This document shows, piece by piece, positions 8,926 to 20,318 of a stretch of DNA of 24,614 nucleotides (its first letter is position 1; each line of letters begins with the position of its first letter). The position numbers and the translations under genes are program-made. A model generated the notes under the pieces. That model was not told the origin of the DNA and did not search any database. It saw nothing but the letters and a program-made list of their open reading frames with translations. The stretch is from positions 287,168 through 311,781 of the forward strand of contig BJOX01000352.1 of the NCBI GenBank assembly GCA_009731375.1. Direction: 5' to 3'. Origin of the DNA: Paulinella micropora (lineage: Eukaryota; Cercozoa; Imbricatea; Euglyphida).

Positions 8926-9217
8926 CGTGGCTGTGTCCACGCCATCCGCGTGTCTAGCTGCTATGCAGCAGATGGATGAGTTTGAGGATTTGGCTCTGAG
9001 GAAGGACATGAAGGATGTAACGGCGAATATGATCTTCTATGCCAATAAGGCTCACCCGGGGGCTAGCCGGAAGGAGCCTAAGCTGGTGGAAGCTAAGAGG
9101 GCGGAATATAGGAGAGTCATGACGGCTCAGTTGGAACGGGAAGTAGGCCGAGCGGAGTGCTGTGACAAGCACTTTGCGGAGGAGGCCATGCAACGCCTTA
9201 AGGAGTACGGCCGATAA
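8926..9217 (+). pseudogene. Charged helical coding fragment upstream of the integrase
   Basis: A frame emerging from the minisatellite reads about 96 residues rich in Glu, Lys, Arg and Ala (AAMQQMDEFEDLALRKDM, REVGRAECCDKHFAEEAMQR) to a TAA at 9215-9217. Overlapping sequence in the next frame continues with HECYCCQAHA before a second shift leads into the integrase frame near 9290, so this may be one polyprotein broken by two frameshifts. I do not recognise the domain. The true start is lost in the repeats. Confidence 0.45.
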
Positions 9218-9231
9218 GGCCGCGATGCGGG

Positions 9232-11408
9232 ATGAGGATAAGGCGGAGCATGAGTGCTACTGTTGCCAGGCACATGCTGCACCGGCCGTCCGCACCTATG
9301 GAAGACCCGGGCGTGGAGACGGCCCTCGAGACAGAGGAGACCTCAGCCGAGCCGGTGGAGGCTGCGGAGAGGTTGGGGCCGGATTCCAGGCTTTATGAGG
9401 GCGTCCAGGTAGAGGACGGGACAGTGCGCATTGCATCTATGGAGGCTTGGAGACAATGCCAGAGGACCGACGAGGAGTACAAGGACTTGATCCAGTACTT
9501 CTTGGCGGAAGATGAGCTGTTGCTGACGGATAGGATCCGGACACAGCTGAAGACGTTGGCATGGCGGGATGGCGTCTTATGGTACAAAGGCAAGGCGGCA
9601 GAGACTGCCAATAACCCGGAGAGGTGGGTTTTATGGGTCCCGGCCAAACTGAGACAGATGATTTACGTGGCATCGCACGTGGTCCCGTTGGTTAATCACC
9701 CGGGGGTGCAGAGGACGCAGTGGATTATCAAAAGGAGGTTCTGGTGGGAGGGGATGGATCGGTTTGTGAAGGAAAGAGTCAAAGGCTGTACGACCTGTCT
9801 GATGAACAAGAGGGTCCCGATGGAGGGAAAGATCCTGGTGGGGAAATTTACATTGCTGGAAAGGCTCTTTGAGTTCCTGCATGTAGACCACGTGGGACCA
9901 TTGCCGCCGGTGGGGCCGGCGAAGGATAAATTCTTGTTGACGGTCATCGACAGGGCGAGCAATTACGTATGAGCGATCCCGGTGCCAGACACAACGGCGG
10001 AGATGACAGCCAGGGAGCTGATCGATCGAGTCATGTGTATGGTGGGGGTCCCGAAGACGATCTGCTCGGATAAGGGGCCAGCTTTTGACAACGAGCTTAT
10101 GGAAAGGCTCGCAAAGTTCTACGGGGTTCACTGGCAGTATGTAACGCCATACAACCCGAGGGCGAATGGCAAGCTTGAGCGGATCCACAGACCACTCAAG
10201 TCGGCTCTGAGGGCCTACTGCAAGAAGAGTCAGCTCTTGTGGAATGAGGTGGTCCCGAGCTTTGTGTTCGCAATGAATGCGATGCCATCGAAAGCCCTTG
10301 GGGCGGGGGCGGAGTGTAGATCCCCGTACCAGGTGGTGTTTGGACAGGAACCGGTGATGCCTCAACACTTGGTTTACCAGGATGGGCCTGGGCTGGCGAT
10401 GGATGAGGACGAGCTCTGGGGGGTCCGCATGCGCGTCTCAATGGAGGCGATGCAAGCGGTAAGACAGGCGAGGCTAGCGGAACAGGCTCGCAAGCTGGGC
10501 AAGGAGCCCTTGGAGCAGGACTTGTCCATGGTAACGTATAAGCCAGGGGACATCGTCATGTTGTATTACCCACAGGTACCGAAGGGCATATCTTCTAAGA
10601 TGTTTGTACATTGGAAGGGGCCTTATCAGGTGGTACAACAGACGGGGCCTTTTAACTATCGAATCAGAGGGGGAGAACAAGATTGTAAATGTTCGACGCC
10701 TCATCAAGTACGATCCTTTCCTCATGGAAAACGAGACGCTCCAAGAAGCGCTCGTCAGGAACAAGGGGGAGTTTCAGGACCCTCCTAAGTTGGAGACGGA
10801 TAAGGAACCCGATAGTGGTAAACCCGGGGACGGAAGGGGCCAGGGGAAGGGACAGGCACGGAGCTCCGAGGAGGGCACGGGCCCGGTAATCCCTAAAAAG
10901 CCCGAGACCGGGGGAAAGGGGTCAATATCGAGTCGCAAGCCACCCACGGAGGCGGCTAAGAGGGCGGCGGAGAATGATCTGATCTTTTCTGAACAGGGGA
11001 GTAGACCGGGTAAACGTAGAAGGACGGATGTGCAGACGGAACTGGAGGAGCCAGTGGTGCCCTCACAGGTGGAAGTCCAGCACAAGAAATGGAAGGAGGG
11101 TAATAAGGTACTGGGAATGACGTGGGTATTGTATCAGTTCTATCTGGTCAGGCCCCCAACCAGATTCGTTACCAAGGGGGATAAGGATGTTCTCTTTGTG
11201 ATGAAGGTGGTGGAGCTGGCTAAGGACTCGAGGAAGACTCGATCGTCGGAGAGTGCACTTAGGAACCTTCCGCCTATGCTACAGTTTTTACCGGTCTTGG
11301 GATAAGGACACGGTGGAAAACCGGATGTACCGCGAGTATGTCCCGGTGTGGTGGGAATCTGCGAACAGGGAAGTTTGGGATCTATTTTCAGGCCACACGG
11401 AAGTGTGA
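9232..11408 (+). pseudogene. Ty3/gypsy integrase region of pol, broken
   Basis: Integrase inserts element cDNA into the host genome. The H2C2 zinc-binding module is present (His at 9676 and 9697, Cys at 9787 and 9796: H-X6-H-X29-C-X2-C). The catalytic core follows, with Asp at 9886 (HVDHVGPLPP), Asp at 10069 (CSDKGPAFDN) and Glu at 10177 (NGKLERIH), giving D-X60-D-X35-E, all intact. A GPY/F-type module lies near 10610-10720 (KGPYQVV). Breaks: TGA at 9970-9972 inside the core; a frame change at a run of five G (10669-10673), most simply a one-base insertion; and another shift near 11250-11289, after which the frame runs through TVENRMYREYVPVWWES to TGA at 11406-11408. The long C-terminal part (10730-11250) is charged and low-complexity, with no clear chromodomain. 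No RT or RNase H lies upstream. Confidence 0.9.
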
Positions 11409-12086
11409 CAGGGATCATGAGGCATGGACAACGGACAGATCCCACAGAACGTCTGGGACGTGCTCAAGAAGAGCGGGATGGACTTAAGGTTGATCGGGAT
11501 TGGTGCACACGCGACGGAGACGGTGCGTGGGAAGAAACACCAGAGCCTGAAGTAAGGGAATTCGGATCGGGAGGGAAGTTGGGCGCACATCGACCACATG
11601 TGTGGGGAAATACGTACTGAGGGGCCTACTCAACTGTAAAACTTAACGGACGCAGTACAAGGGAGGGGAACTCGACGAGAAGTCCATCGTCGTTTTAAGA
11701 TTTGGACTTTGGGATTCGGTCAATTCGGATCTCGAGCCAAGGCACCATTCACATTTGACGGATTAGACAGGGTCTGATTGGTGGTCGATCAGACTATGGC
11801 TGTGGCTTCGGGAAAAATCGCGCGCGTAGGATTGAGGACGTGGACTGGTCGAGTGTCAGTTCACGATCTTCGGGCAATATTAAGTCTTGAAACTTAGCTC
11901 ACATGAAGCACAAGCCAATAATCTGTTGGGTGGCTCTTGGTATGATTATGCAGAGGGTCGAGCACGGATGGCTCTTGGAATGGTGGACAAACGGCTAGGA
12001 TTCCCCAGTATTTGCCGGTACTGACGAGATTATACGAGATGTAGTCTCCGTTGGTATTACTCCTGGAATTGAGATCGAGCGATCTC
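11409..12086. other. Non-coding interval between pol end and LTR
   Basis: About 680 bp without a convincing coding frame or RNA gene, in the position of the element's 3' untranslated region. Confidence 0.55.
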
Positions 12087-12103
12087 AAAGGAGGGGGAAG
12101 GGG
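12087..12103 (+). promoter_or_regulatory. Polypurine tract of the LTR element
   Basis: A 17-base all-purine run, AAAGGAGGGGGAAGGGG, lies 5 bp before TGTAACACCC. This is the expected plus-strand primer of LTR retrotransposons, directly upstream of the 3' LTR. Confidence 0.75.
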
Positions 12104-12108
12104 TGCTA

Positions 12109-12382
12109 TGTAACACCCACGGTATACTACATCGTTTTTACGCTATTGGTTTTTACTGGAATTCACTCTGGGAAGTGATTCCTTGTTATTAAATGTTTTT
12201 CAGATGAATTCTTATTACATTTCCGGTTCAGAATAATACTTCCGGTTTTAATGTTGTCACATGATTAGGATTAAGGAATATGAGGACAAGCTTGGAAGCT
12301 TAAATCACATAGAGCCTTGAAAATCTATATTTTGCACTTAACCGTACACCGGAGTGGTGAAGTTTCTAGGATGCAGATTACA
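12109..12382 (+). repeat. Candidate 3' LTR, right end uncertain
   Basis: The start TGTAACACCC is characteristic of many Ty3/gypsy LTRs and follows the polypurine tract. The right end is a guess: ATTACA at 12377-12382 is the nearest plausible partner for TGTAAC, giving about 274 bp. Without a second LTR in the window neither the end nor the target-site duplication can be confirmed. Confidence 0.45.
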
Positions 12383-13073
12383 CATTGTTGTAGCATTCAT
12401 ATTGAATAACCTCCCACATTAATAGCGTTAACTCGATCCTTTTATTACGATTGTAGTAATCATTTAAAGTTATGGATTATTTTCATTGAAATTCCGTGAA
12501 ATTTTGCTGTTTTCAATTGTTTTTCCAGTGATTGTGAATTTATGACTAAATACTAGGGAAATTGCACTTTTATGTTGTTGTTTTGGCATTTGTGTAGGTT
12601 ACGGACGTAACTCATCTTGTCAGATGACACGTGTCAAAGGGACACTGAGTTGATAGCGTTTTTTCTCTTTTGCTTGTTGGTGACTGTGGTTCAAATCTGG
12701 CTTCCCGGAAGTTTCAATTCTACTCTTGAAGTGGAAGTAAGCATTGAACCACTGTTTGTGTTCAATTTTATTATTTAAATTCCAATTATTCTCTTTGAGC
12801 TCGTAAGGGTTAAGACGTCCTGTCTTAATACAATCATCATGCACTATCCTAACATGATTTGTTCTCATAATCTGGTGGCTCAGTCAGTGTCACTTTAAGG
12901 CTATTGCCATACAAGGCCAAAACTATCTTCCTAGCATTTGAAAAATATGAAAGTTGAATGAGATTCTTACATAATATTGTCTTTTTGCACTAGTCAGTCA
13001 TGTCAGTGCTGAGTTTGTTTTTGTCTGCCTTTCCGAGCCAGCCTGAGAGTACTATATTAATAACTCATGATGT
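12383..13073. other. Non-coding AT-rich interval
   Basis: No coding frame of note. It holds the weak inverted-repeat candidate at 12636-12896, and otherwise I see nothing specific. Confidence 0.5.
12636..12896. repeat. Possible small inverted-repeat element
   Basis: AAAGGGACACTGA (12636-12648) matches the complement of 12884-12896 at 12 of 13 positions, 261 bp end to end. A perfect palindrome GACACGTGTC (12626-12635) abuts the left end. No convincing target duplication. Confidence 0.3.
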
Positions 13074-13075
13074 TA

Positions 13076-13349
13076 TTGCTGTTGACATTCAAGACAACAA
13101 CAAAAATTAGTTTTTCATTTTTGTGTCAGATTTTCATTTTTGTGACAGTTTTTCATTTTTGTGACAAAAATTCAAATTTTCAAATTTAACGGTAACATTT
13201 CGCGAAAATTTACGATATTTTGCGGACGAATATAGCAGTTAATTTGAAAAATTCAAATTTTCACCAAAAATCAAAATTCCAACCAAAACTGAAATTCCAA
13301 CCAAAACAGAAAAATCAATTTTTTTTGTTGTCTTGAATGTCAACAGCAA
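13076..13349. mobile_element. MITE with TA target duplication (Tc1/mariner-like)
   Basis: Perfect 25-bp terminal inverted repeats begin TTGCTGTTGACATTCAAGAC on the left and end with their complement at 13349. They extend to about 33 bp with one mismatch. Each end is flanked by TA (13074-13075 and 13350-13351), the duplication expected of Tc1/mariner-type insertion. The 274-bp body is AT-rich and non-coding, with three tandem TTTTTCATTTTTGTGACA-like units on one side and two AAATTCCAACCAAAAC units on the other. It must be moved in trans. Confidence 0.8.
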
Positions 13350-13351
13350 TA

Positions 13352-14868
13352 TAATGTAGTGTTGTTACTTCAAACTTTTAACGTAGTAACTATGTTGCAG
13401 ACTAATTTTCACCTATTGTTGATGTGCTGTCCGACCCTTTTCCGCGACGCAGTTCACCTACTAGAACCAAACAGACAACGGAGACCGGTATAGAACAATG
13501 TGTTTTTCCATTAGTGTTGCAAAAGCTTCGCTTCTAGTGTGTCAATTAATGGAATCACACAAACCACTTTTATCGACAGTCACCTCCCAGTCGCGATTGT
13601 CTTCTCCTTCCTTGCTTGCAGTGTCAGAGTCACGTTAAGCGCTGCCAACGCTCATAACCCACTAGACGAGAGGATCGTATCAATATTTATTAGAGATTGA
13701 CGATCTCAACACGTCACTAAGCGCCACACCCCAAACCGCAAAAGCTTTGAATTCACCGTTACATTTAGGGTGATATAGGTAAAATATGCAATTGGGATGG
13801 GCAGGTATGATTGAATACTTTATCAATAAATTGTCCAGATGGTTAGTATTAATATTTCCTTTAGGATCCACCCGCCCGGGTCAGATTTTTTCAATACTGA
13901 AACAGTTTTCAAGAGACAATTTATTAACTAATATTAATAAATGTAAATGACGTCTGTTCTCAGGTCAGGTCAAAGCCTTGCTTAGCCTGGTGGTTGAGGA
14001 GCTTTGCAAAACTAATTAAAGTCGTACAATGCTCCGTGACCAGATATGATGAAGGATGATCAAGCAAACTTGAGTATCGGAACAGGATTGCCGTGCTAGG
14101 CAATAAGAGGAGAGGCCCACCGAGAAGAAGTTGCTTTAGATACGGGGACCGCCTACATAAAATAAAATTGTATGTATGTACATGCATATAACATAGAAGT
14201 GGCAATAACTCCCTTAAGTTTTAAATCCAGCTTCGTATGGACTATATGGATTGTGGAGCGTTGGCTACAGATACGTACATTCATAAATAGTAATATAACA
14301 GAAGTGACGGTAGCTCCCTGAAGGTTGAAATCCAGCTAGACATAGACTACAACAGATTGGAGCGTTGGATACGTCGATTGACAAATACTAGAAAACGGAT
14401 ACGTACATCAACTAGTAGACTGGATACATAAGCAACTACTACCCGCGAAATACAAGGGGCAAAAAAGTTCAACTTTGAATTGAGTCTTCTCGCTCTTTTT
14501 TTTTGGGGGGGGGGGCGGGAACGATGCAGTAATGATGAGCAGAGTCATTCAAAAGCCCTGCCGAGAGCTTTGTGACTATATCTCAGCATTGTCTCGACAC
14601 AGTTCTTACTGGCGATACTTTTATCCAATTGTTCTCCATATCCATCGAAAGGGCTTTGACACTGCTGTATCCATCACTCGAAAGCTTTCAAACGTGTTCA
14701 ACATTTCTCTGCATTCCCTCATTGAGCTCAAAGTTGATCCGAGTATTTCCACTTTCACATCGCTAGCAATATCAGCAAGAGCGAGCAAAAAGCCGTTCGA
14801 AGTTGGTTTACCTTGGTATTTACCGCCTTTTTTATGCATTTGGCGCTAGTGCCTGGTAATAGTTTACC
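13352..14868. other. Intergenic region without a supported gene
   Basis: Contains the diverged direct repeat at 14195-14410 and a run of 11 G at 14505-14515. Between 14532 and 14849 both strands are open (105 codons plus, 72 codons minus), but neither frame shows a domain, compositional signal or repeat that would support a gene. It ends at the stop codon of the Gly-Tyr-rich gene. Confidence 0.45.
14195..14410. repeat. Diverged direct repeat, two units
   Basis: Units at about 14195-14280 and 14300-14410 share AGAAGTGxC, AxCTCCCT, AAATCCAGCT, GGAGCGTTGG and GATACGTACAT in order, with an insertion near the end of the second. Non-coding. Confidence 0.6.
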
Positions 14869-14999
14869 TTAAATAGGGGGTTTACCGTAGCCGCCACCGT
14901 ACTTGGGCGCTTCATAGCCACCACCGTACTTGGGCGCTTCATAGCCGCCACCGTACTTGGGCGCGTCATAGCCACCGCCGTAGCCACCACCATAGCCTC
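14869..14999 (-). CDS. Exon 13 of the Gly-Tyr-rich gene: GGYEAPKY repeats and stop
   Basis: Three near-perfect copies of a GGGYE/DAPKY unit (30 bp) after a GGYGGGYGGGY start, ending YGKPPI and TAA. The acceptor is CATCTAG at 15000-15006. Only 1 nt after the stop begins a small inverted pair GGTAA-ACTA-TTACC. No clear AATAAA signal was seen nearby. Confidence 0.85.
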
Positions 15000-17900
15000 C
15001 TAGATGTATGAATGTGTGTTTGAGAGTGATGGGGAGACAGAAAGACAGGTGCGTGTGAGCAGGTGACGTCAGTGTTGACGATGTTGGGAGACACAACGAC
15101 GGACAGATGCATATGTGTATGTATCTTTTATGACTGTCAAGATGTCGAGAGGCACAGAGGTGCACGTGTATGTTTTATGTACGTATAAGTAGGTAGGTAG
15201 GTAGGTAGATAGATAGGTCTACCGCCATAGCTGCCACCCCAGGATGGTGATGGTTGGTATTTGTACCCGCCATAGGTGTAGTCCCCACCTGCCAGGGAGA
15301 AATAGTATATTATGCGGCTAGCAACAAATTTGACGTGTTTTGCGGGCTCACCAGCCCGGCCCGACCGCAAAACACGTCAAATTTGGCGCGCCGCATATGT
15401 ACTTTTATCGGTAACCTGACCACATTTTGTGGTGACCGACAATATATATAGAGCTTGTCTGAGAAGTAGAGAAGAAAAAGAATCAATCCAAAGGAGATCG
15501 TCATATCGGATGTTGTGTGTATGAGCAACAGTGTAAACAAACACAACGGATGACGGAGCATACATACATAAGACACATTAGCATCGACATGCACGTCACA
15601 AAATATATACACAACATGCATGCATGTATATCTATCTATCTCCCCCCTCTCTCTCCTTAGCAAATACATGCATACATGTTTACAGACATACCCTTGTAGA
15701 TGGAGAGGTCGATAGAGAGCTACAGATGATAGCTGTGATTCGGCACTAGGTGGGTTTAGATAGAAGAAAAATAATATAATAATACTAATAATAAATAAAA
15801 TAAATAAATAATAATAATACAGGGTGAGGGTAAACACATCGGACAGGGTGGACATGTGCCACAGTATCAAACAACACAAACCATGGACTAGTAGTAGCAG
15901 TAGTAGTAATAATAATAATAAATAAGAATAAGAATAGTACCCTTATAGCCACCGTAGCCACCTAAGCCGCCATAGCCACCTAACACGCCATACATGCAAG
16001 CTATCTATCTTCCCTCTCTCTCCTTACCAAATATATGCATACATGCACTCTTCCATCGCCCTTTCTATCTATCTACCTATATCTGATGTATGTACGTGTA
16101 TATATCTCCTTCCATCTTCCTCCATCCCCTTTATCTCTTCTTCTGACGTACGAAGTATGTATGCGTCTATGTATATGCAGTAAGTATGTAAATAATCGGT
16201 CTAGGCTATTTATGTATTATTTAGATAAAATCCAATCTATCCATCCATCTGATGTTATTTAGTGCTTCACCCATCTATCTATGTGATTTTATGTATCAAG
16301 TTTTTAGAGAATCCAATCAATCCATCTAATTTAGTGTTTCACCCATCTATCTATCTATCTCATGTTATATACCGTCATAGCCGCCGCCGTATCCACCCCA
16401 ACCACCATAACGACCTGAAGCCGTATTGCCGTAGTGGTAGGTAGACATATAGATATGTGGGTAAAGCAGAGACAGATAGGTAGGTAGAGGTAGAGATATG
16501 TAGGTAGGTAGATAGACCATAACTGCCGTAGTGGTAGGTATAAAGATAGATATGTAGGAAGGAGGTAGGTGGAGCAGACAGATAGGCAGGTAGGTGGGTA
16601 GATTGATAGACCATAGCTGCCATAGCGTCCTCCGCGGAAACCACCGTTATAGCCTGTCACATGACATGAAATAATAATAATAACAAGTAATATGTCAACG
16701 GATGTGTGTGCCTCAAACACCTTGCACTCAAAATCACTACTACGAAAAATTCTAAATGATAATTGTGAAATAATAATAGTGTTTCTCTGTCAACGGCGAA
16801 TGCATATCTGCACATGTGCCTCCATCGCGAGGGGAGTACGAAGAATCGACCGATAGCTCTACTGACACCCCCCGCAGGGCAGCTCCAAGCCTCGCAATGT
16901 ACTTTGAAAATACTGGCACCGTCGGGAATCGAACTGGCGACAGTTCCCACACGGTATTGAACTTGACCACTGGGCTATCGCGGTGCTAATAATAATAATA
17001 AACAAAAATAACTAGGGGCTGCGCCAACACCTGAAAGGATGGTTTGCGGTTCGCGAATGCGGTGCGCTTCGAAGCCCCCCTCGATTGGGTACGTTCAATC
17101 GCCGGACGTACGAGCAGAACGCAAGTGTAAGCTCTGGTGGCACAACCTCAAATCTCTGGTGTTTGTGCCACCCGACACCAAGTTTGGATCTCCGAATAGA
17201 GCATACCGAGAGGTGTCGGGTAGAGACATCAGCCTCAAACTCGAACGGCGCGCGCAAAAACCTGAATTATCTTATTTTTACGCCACCCGGTACCACAATT
17301 TATATATTTTCGGAGAGAGTTCATCAAGAAGTCAGATATACCAAATATCAGCCGCTAAATCCCTCTGGTGTGCGCAAACGGCGCCTGGTGGCAAAAGACC
17401 TCAATTTTCTGGTTTGGGTGCCACCCGCGACCGAATCGGGTGCGTACAATGGCTTGGGTTTCCGAGGGGAGGCCCCCCCCCCTTTCCTGTCGACAGGGTA
17501 CGTTCAATTGGCGGAGGCACCGGCAAGTACTCCCAAAAAACAAAGAATTTCGGCATTCAGGACACTCCCCTGACGCAAACATTTGCGTGAATTCCAAAAA
17601 AATTATATCAGCATCAACATCGAGTCTGGGGCTAGCCACCCTGCAAATATGAGCTCCCAACTCCTCGTTCCCACCAAACATGATTTATTTCGAGACAGGC
17701 GTACACAATGTCCATCCACCCCCCCATACTCCATCAGGAATAATAGTTGCAGTAATAATAATAGTTGATAATAATTAATAATAATAATAGCAGTAATAAT
17801 AATAATAATAATACCATAGTCATCGTCGTAGTCCTTGCCGTAGTCATCGTAGTCTTTGCGATAGTCATCATAATCCTTCTTGCCATAGTCATCATAGTCC

Positions 17901-18034
17901 TTCTTGCCGTAGTCATCATCGTAGTCTGCATACACACATGTAAGGACAGATTGATCCACCCCGTTCGAACCCAACAAAACCGTGCGCAGGGCACAGAAAG
18001 AATGTTTACCGAGTGATTTTGTCGTTTTCGACTG

Positions 18035-18088
<54 letters not shown>

Positions 18089-20278
18089 NNNNNNNNNNTT
18101 CAAAACTTTCACAGAAAATAGGCTGGGGTGGGTGATAAGATGATTGTGATTATTCTTACTTTTGTAACCCCCTTGTTCCGTGCTCTGTATAACAGATAAC
18201 CTTTAAAGAAAAGCTGTTTGGGAGATTTGACTTATACGGGGGACTTTTGAAATCAACCAAATTTGATTCCTTGCCTTTTCTTGGGTCAATACTTTTGCTA
18301 CGATAAAATCGAAAGGGGTCCTTTGAAAGGCCTAAGCAAGGCCTTACAAATGACTCAGGATTGTCGTGTCTCAAAAGTATATTATGCGGCTAGCCACAAA
18401 TTCGTGTTTTGCGGGCCGCCGGGCCGGCGAGCCCGCAAAACACGTCGGTTTTGGCGCGCCGCATGTATAGTTTTATCGGTAACCTGACCTCATTTTGTAG
18501 AGATGGCCAATAAAAGATTGGGTCAGGAAAAACAACAGTCAAAGTTTGCTTGATTCGAGAAGCTTAATATCCCCAGTGGTATTAACTTCCGTTGTCACAG
18601 TACTCATTACTGTTTATGTATTTATGTAAGCTACATGCATACATACCTTAATGACTACCACAACGGAGCTAAGTAAAATAATCTCGCATCATACTGTTCG
18701 GTATACATATGCATGCTACACTTGTAACGACAGGGTGAAGAGTGAGACAGATAGGTTGAAGCATTCACCCGCATCGGGACCAACAAAGGGTATAGTAAAA
18801 ATACAGACACACACACACACACAGATGATGAGAACCGTCTTTGTCGCCATAATCAGCAATATAATAAATTACATGTGAAAAAATGCAAGTTACTCAGTCA
18901 AAAACAAATAAATGACCTTTTTTGCCGTAGTCATCCTTGCCGTAGGTATCTTTGCTGCCATAGCTGTCCTTGCTATAGTCATCATCTTTGCTGCCATAGG
19001 TGTCCTTGCCATAGCTGTCCTTGCTGCCATAGCTATCCTTGCCATAGGAGTCTTTGCTGCCATAGCTGTCCTTGCCATAGGAGTCTTTGCTGCCATAGCT
19101 GTCCTTGCCATAGGAGTCTTTGCTGCCCCAGCTGTCCTTGCCATAGGAGTCTTTGCTGCCCCAGCTGTCCTTGCCATAGGAGTCCTTGCTTCCCCTGATT
19201 AAGTAAGTAGGTAAGCGAAGTAAGCAAGTAAAGATAGGTAAAGCCAGGAGCTCTTACTATATGTATGAATGTATGAATTTTCGTGTATGCTTGATTGATT
19301 TCAATCTATTGCTGCCCCAGCTGTCCTTGCTTCCCCTGTGTAAGTAGGTAGGTAAAGTAGGTAAGCAAAGTAAGCAAGGAAGATGAGATAAAGCCAGAAG
19401 CTATTACTTATACGTATGAATGTCTGTACGTATTTTCACGAGTGCTCGGTTCATGTTGTAATCTATGCTACGTGTTTGTACCAGGAGTCCTTGCTGTAGC
19501 CGCCATAGCGACGACCGTAGCCACCATAGCCTGACAGCACAAGCCACAAGCCATGGGATGAGGCGATTGTTATGGTCAGCGTAGCCACTGCCATGGTTAA
19601 GCAATACTGGATCATGGCCATAGCCACTTGCTTAAAAGTATATTTGCCATTACATCATGACACACATTACGCTAGCGTCAAAAGCTATAAGCTGAGAGAG
19701 AGAGAGAATGAGAGAAAGATACCGCCATAGCCGCCAGGGCCACCGTATCCTAGCCAACATACAGCAAAACGTTGACATATAATGAGATAGACGAATTGTA
19801 AATATTATATATATAGATAGATATATACCACCGAAGCCACCGTAGCCATCATAGCCGCCGTAGCCACCATAGCCGCCGTAGCCACCATAGCCGCCGTAGC
19901 CACCACCATAGCCGCCGTAGCCATAGCCACCACCATAGCCGCCTATGCGTACACAAGCAAGACAAGAGTGAGAATGTAGAAGGGATTGATATCAAAGCTT
20001 CAGTAATCATAATGATACTGACTAGAGATACCATAGCCGCTGTCGTAGGTGGAACCACCGTTGTACCCCCCGTACTGGGGGTAGTTTTTGCCGTAGGCGG
20101 TCTGTCACATCAAACGATGCAGTATGTATGCCTGAAAGTATGATTTTCAAGCTTTTTCATTCGCTGGAAAGTAATCTGGAAGTGTGTCGAAAAAGCAAAC
20201 GAGAGCAACAGCAACAAACAATGGCGACAATTTTCTTCCATTAGTTTCTCGTTCGATGTACCATGAGTAAAACTTACA

Positions 20279-20318
<40 letters not shown>

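Larger units (their letters stand above)
8926..12382 (+). mobile_element. Truncated and decayed Ty3/gypsy LTR retrotransposon
   Basis: Integrase coding remnant, non-coding tail, polypurine tract and the start of a 3' LTR occur in the order expected of the 3' half of a Ty3/gypsy element. Protease, RT and RNase H are not visible, and no second copy of the LTR start TGTAACACCC was found in the window, so the 5' part is deleted, replaced by the minisatellite block, or lies elsewhere. Coding breaks show it is non-autonomous. The right boundary is uncertain. Confidence 0.75.

Noticed and set aside
11348-11620. 90-codon plus frame after the pol remnant
   Set aside because: It overlaps the better-supported pol end in another frame and has no recognisable content.
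14532-14849. 105-codon plus frame and 72-codon minus frame
   Set aside because: Both strands are open over the same stretch with no recognisable feature or signal to choose either.
16912-16986. Functional tRNA gene on the minus strand
   Set aside because: A and B boxes are present, but T-arm and D-arm pairing fail and a non-tRNA body follows, so a SINE head fits better.
17039-17590. 183-codon plus-strand frame in intron 8
   Set aside because: It is covered by diverged non-coding repeats, has a competing open frame, shows no domain, and lies antisense inside a well-supported gene.
18890-19202. Ala-rich and Cys-rich frames overlapping exon 7
   Set aside because: They are shadows of the 33-bp coding repeat. 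The Gly-Ser-Lys-Asp-Tyr frame joins the neighbouring exons in phase.
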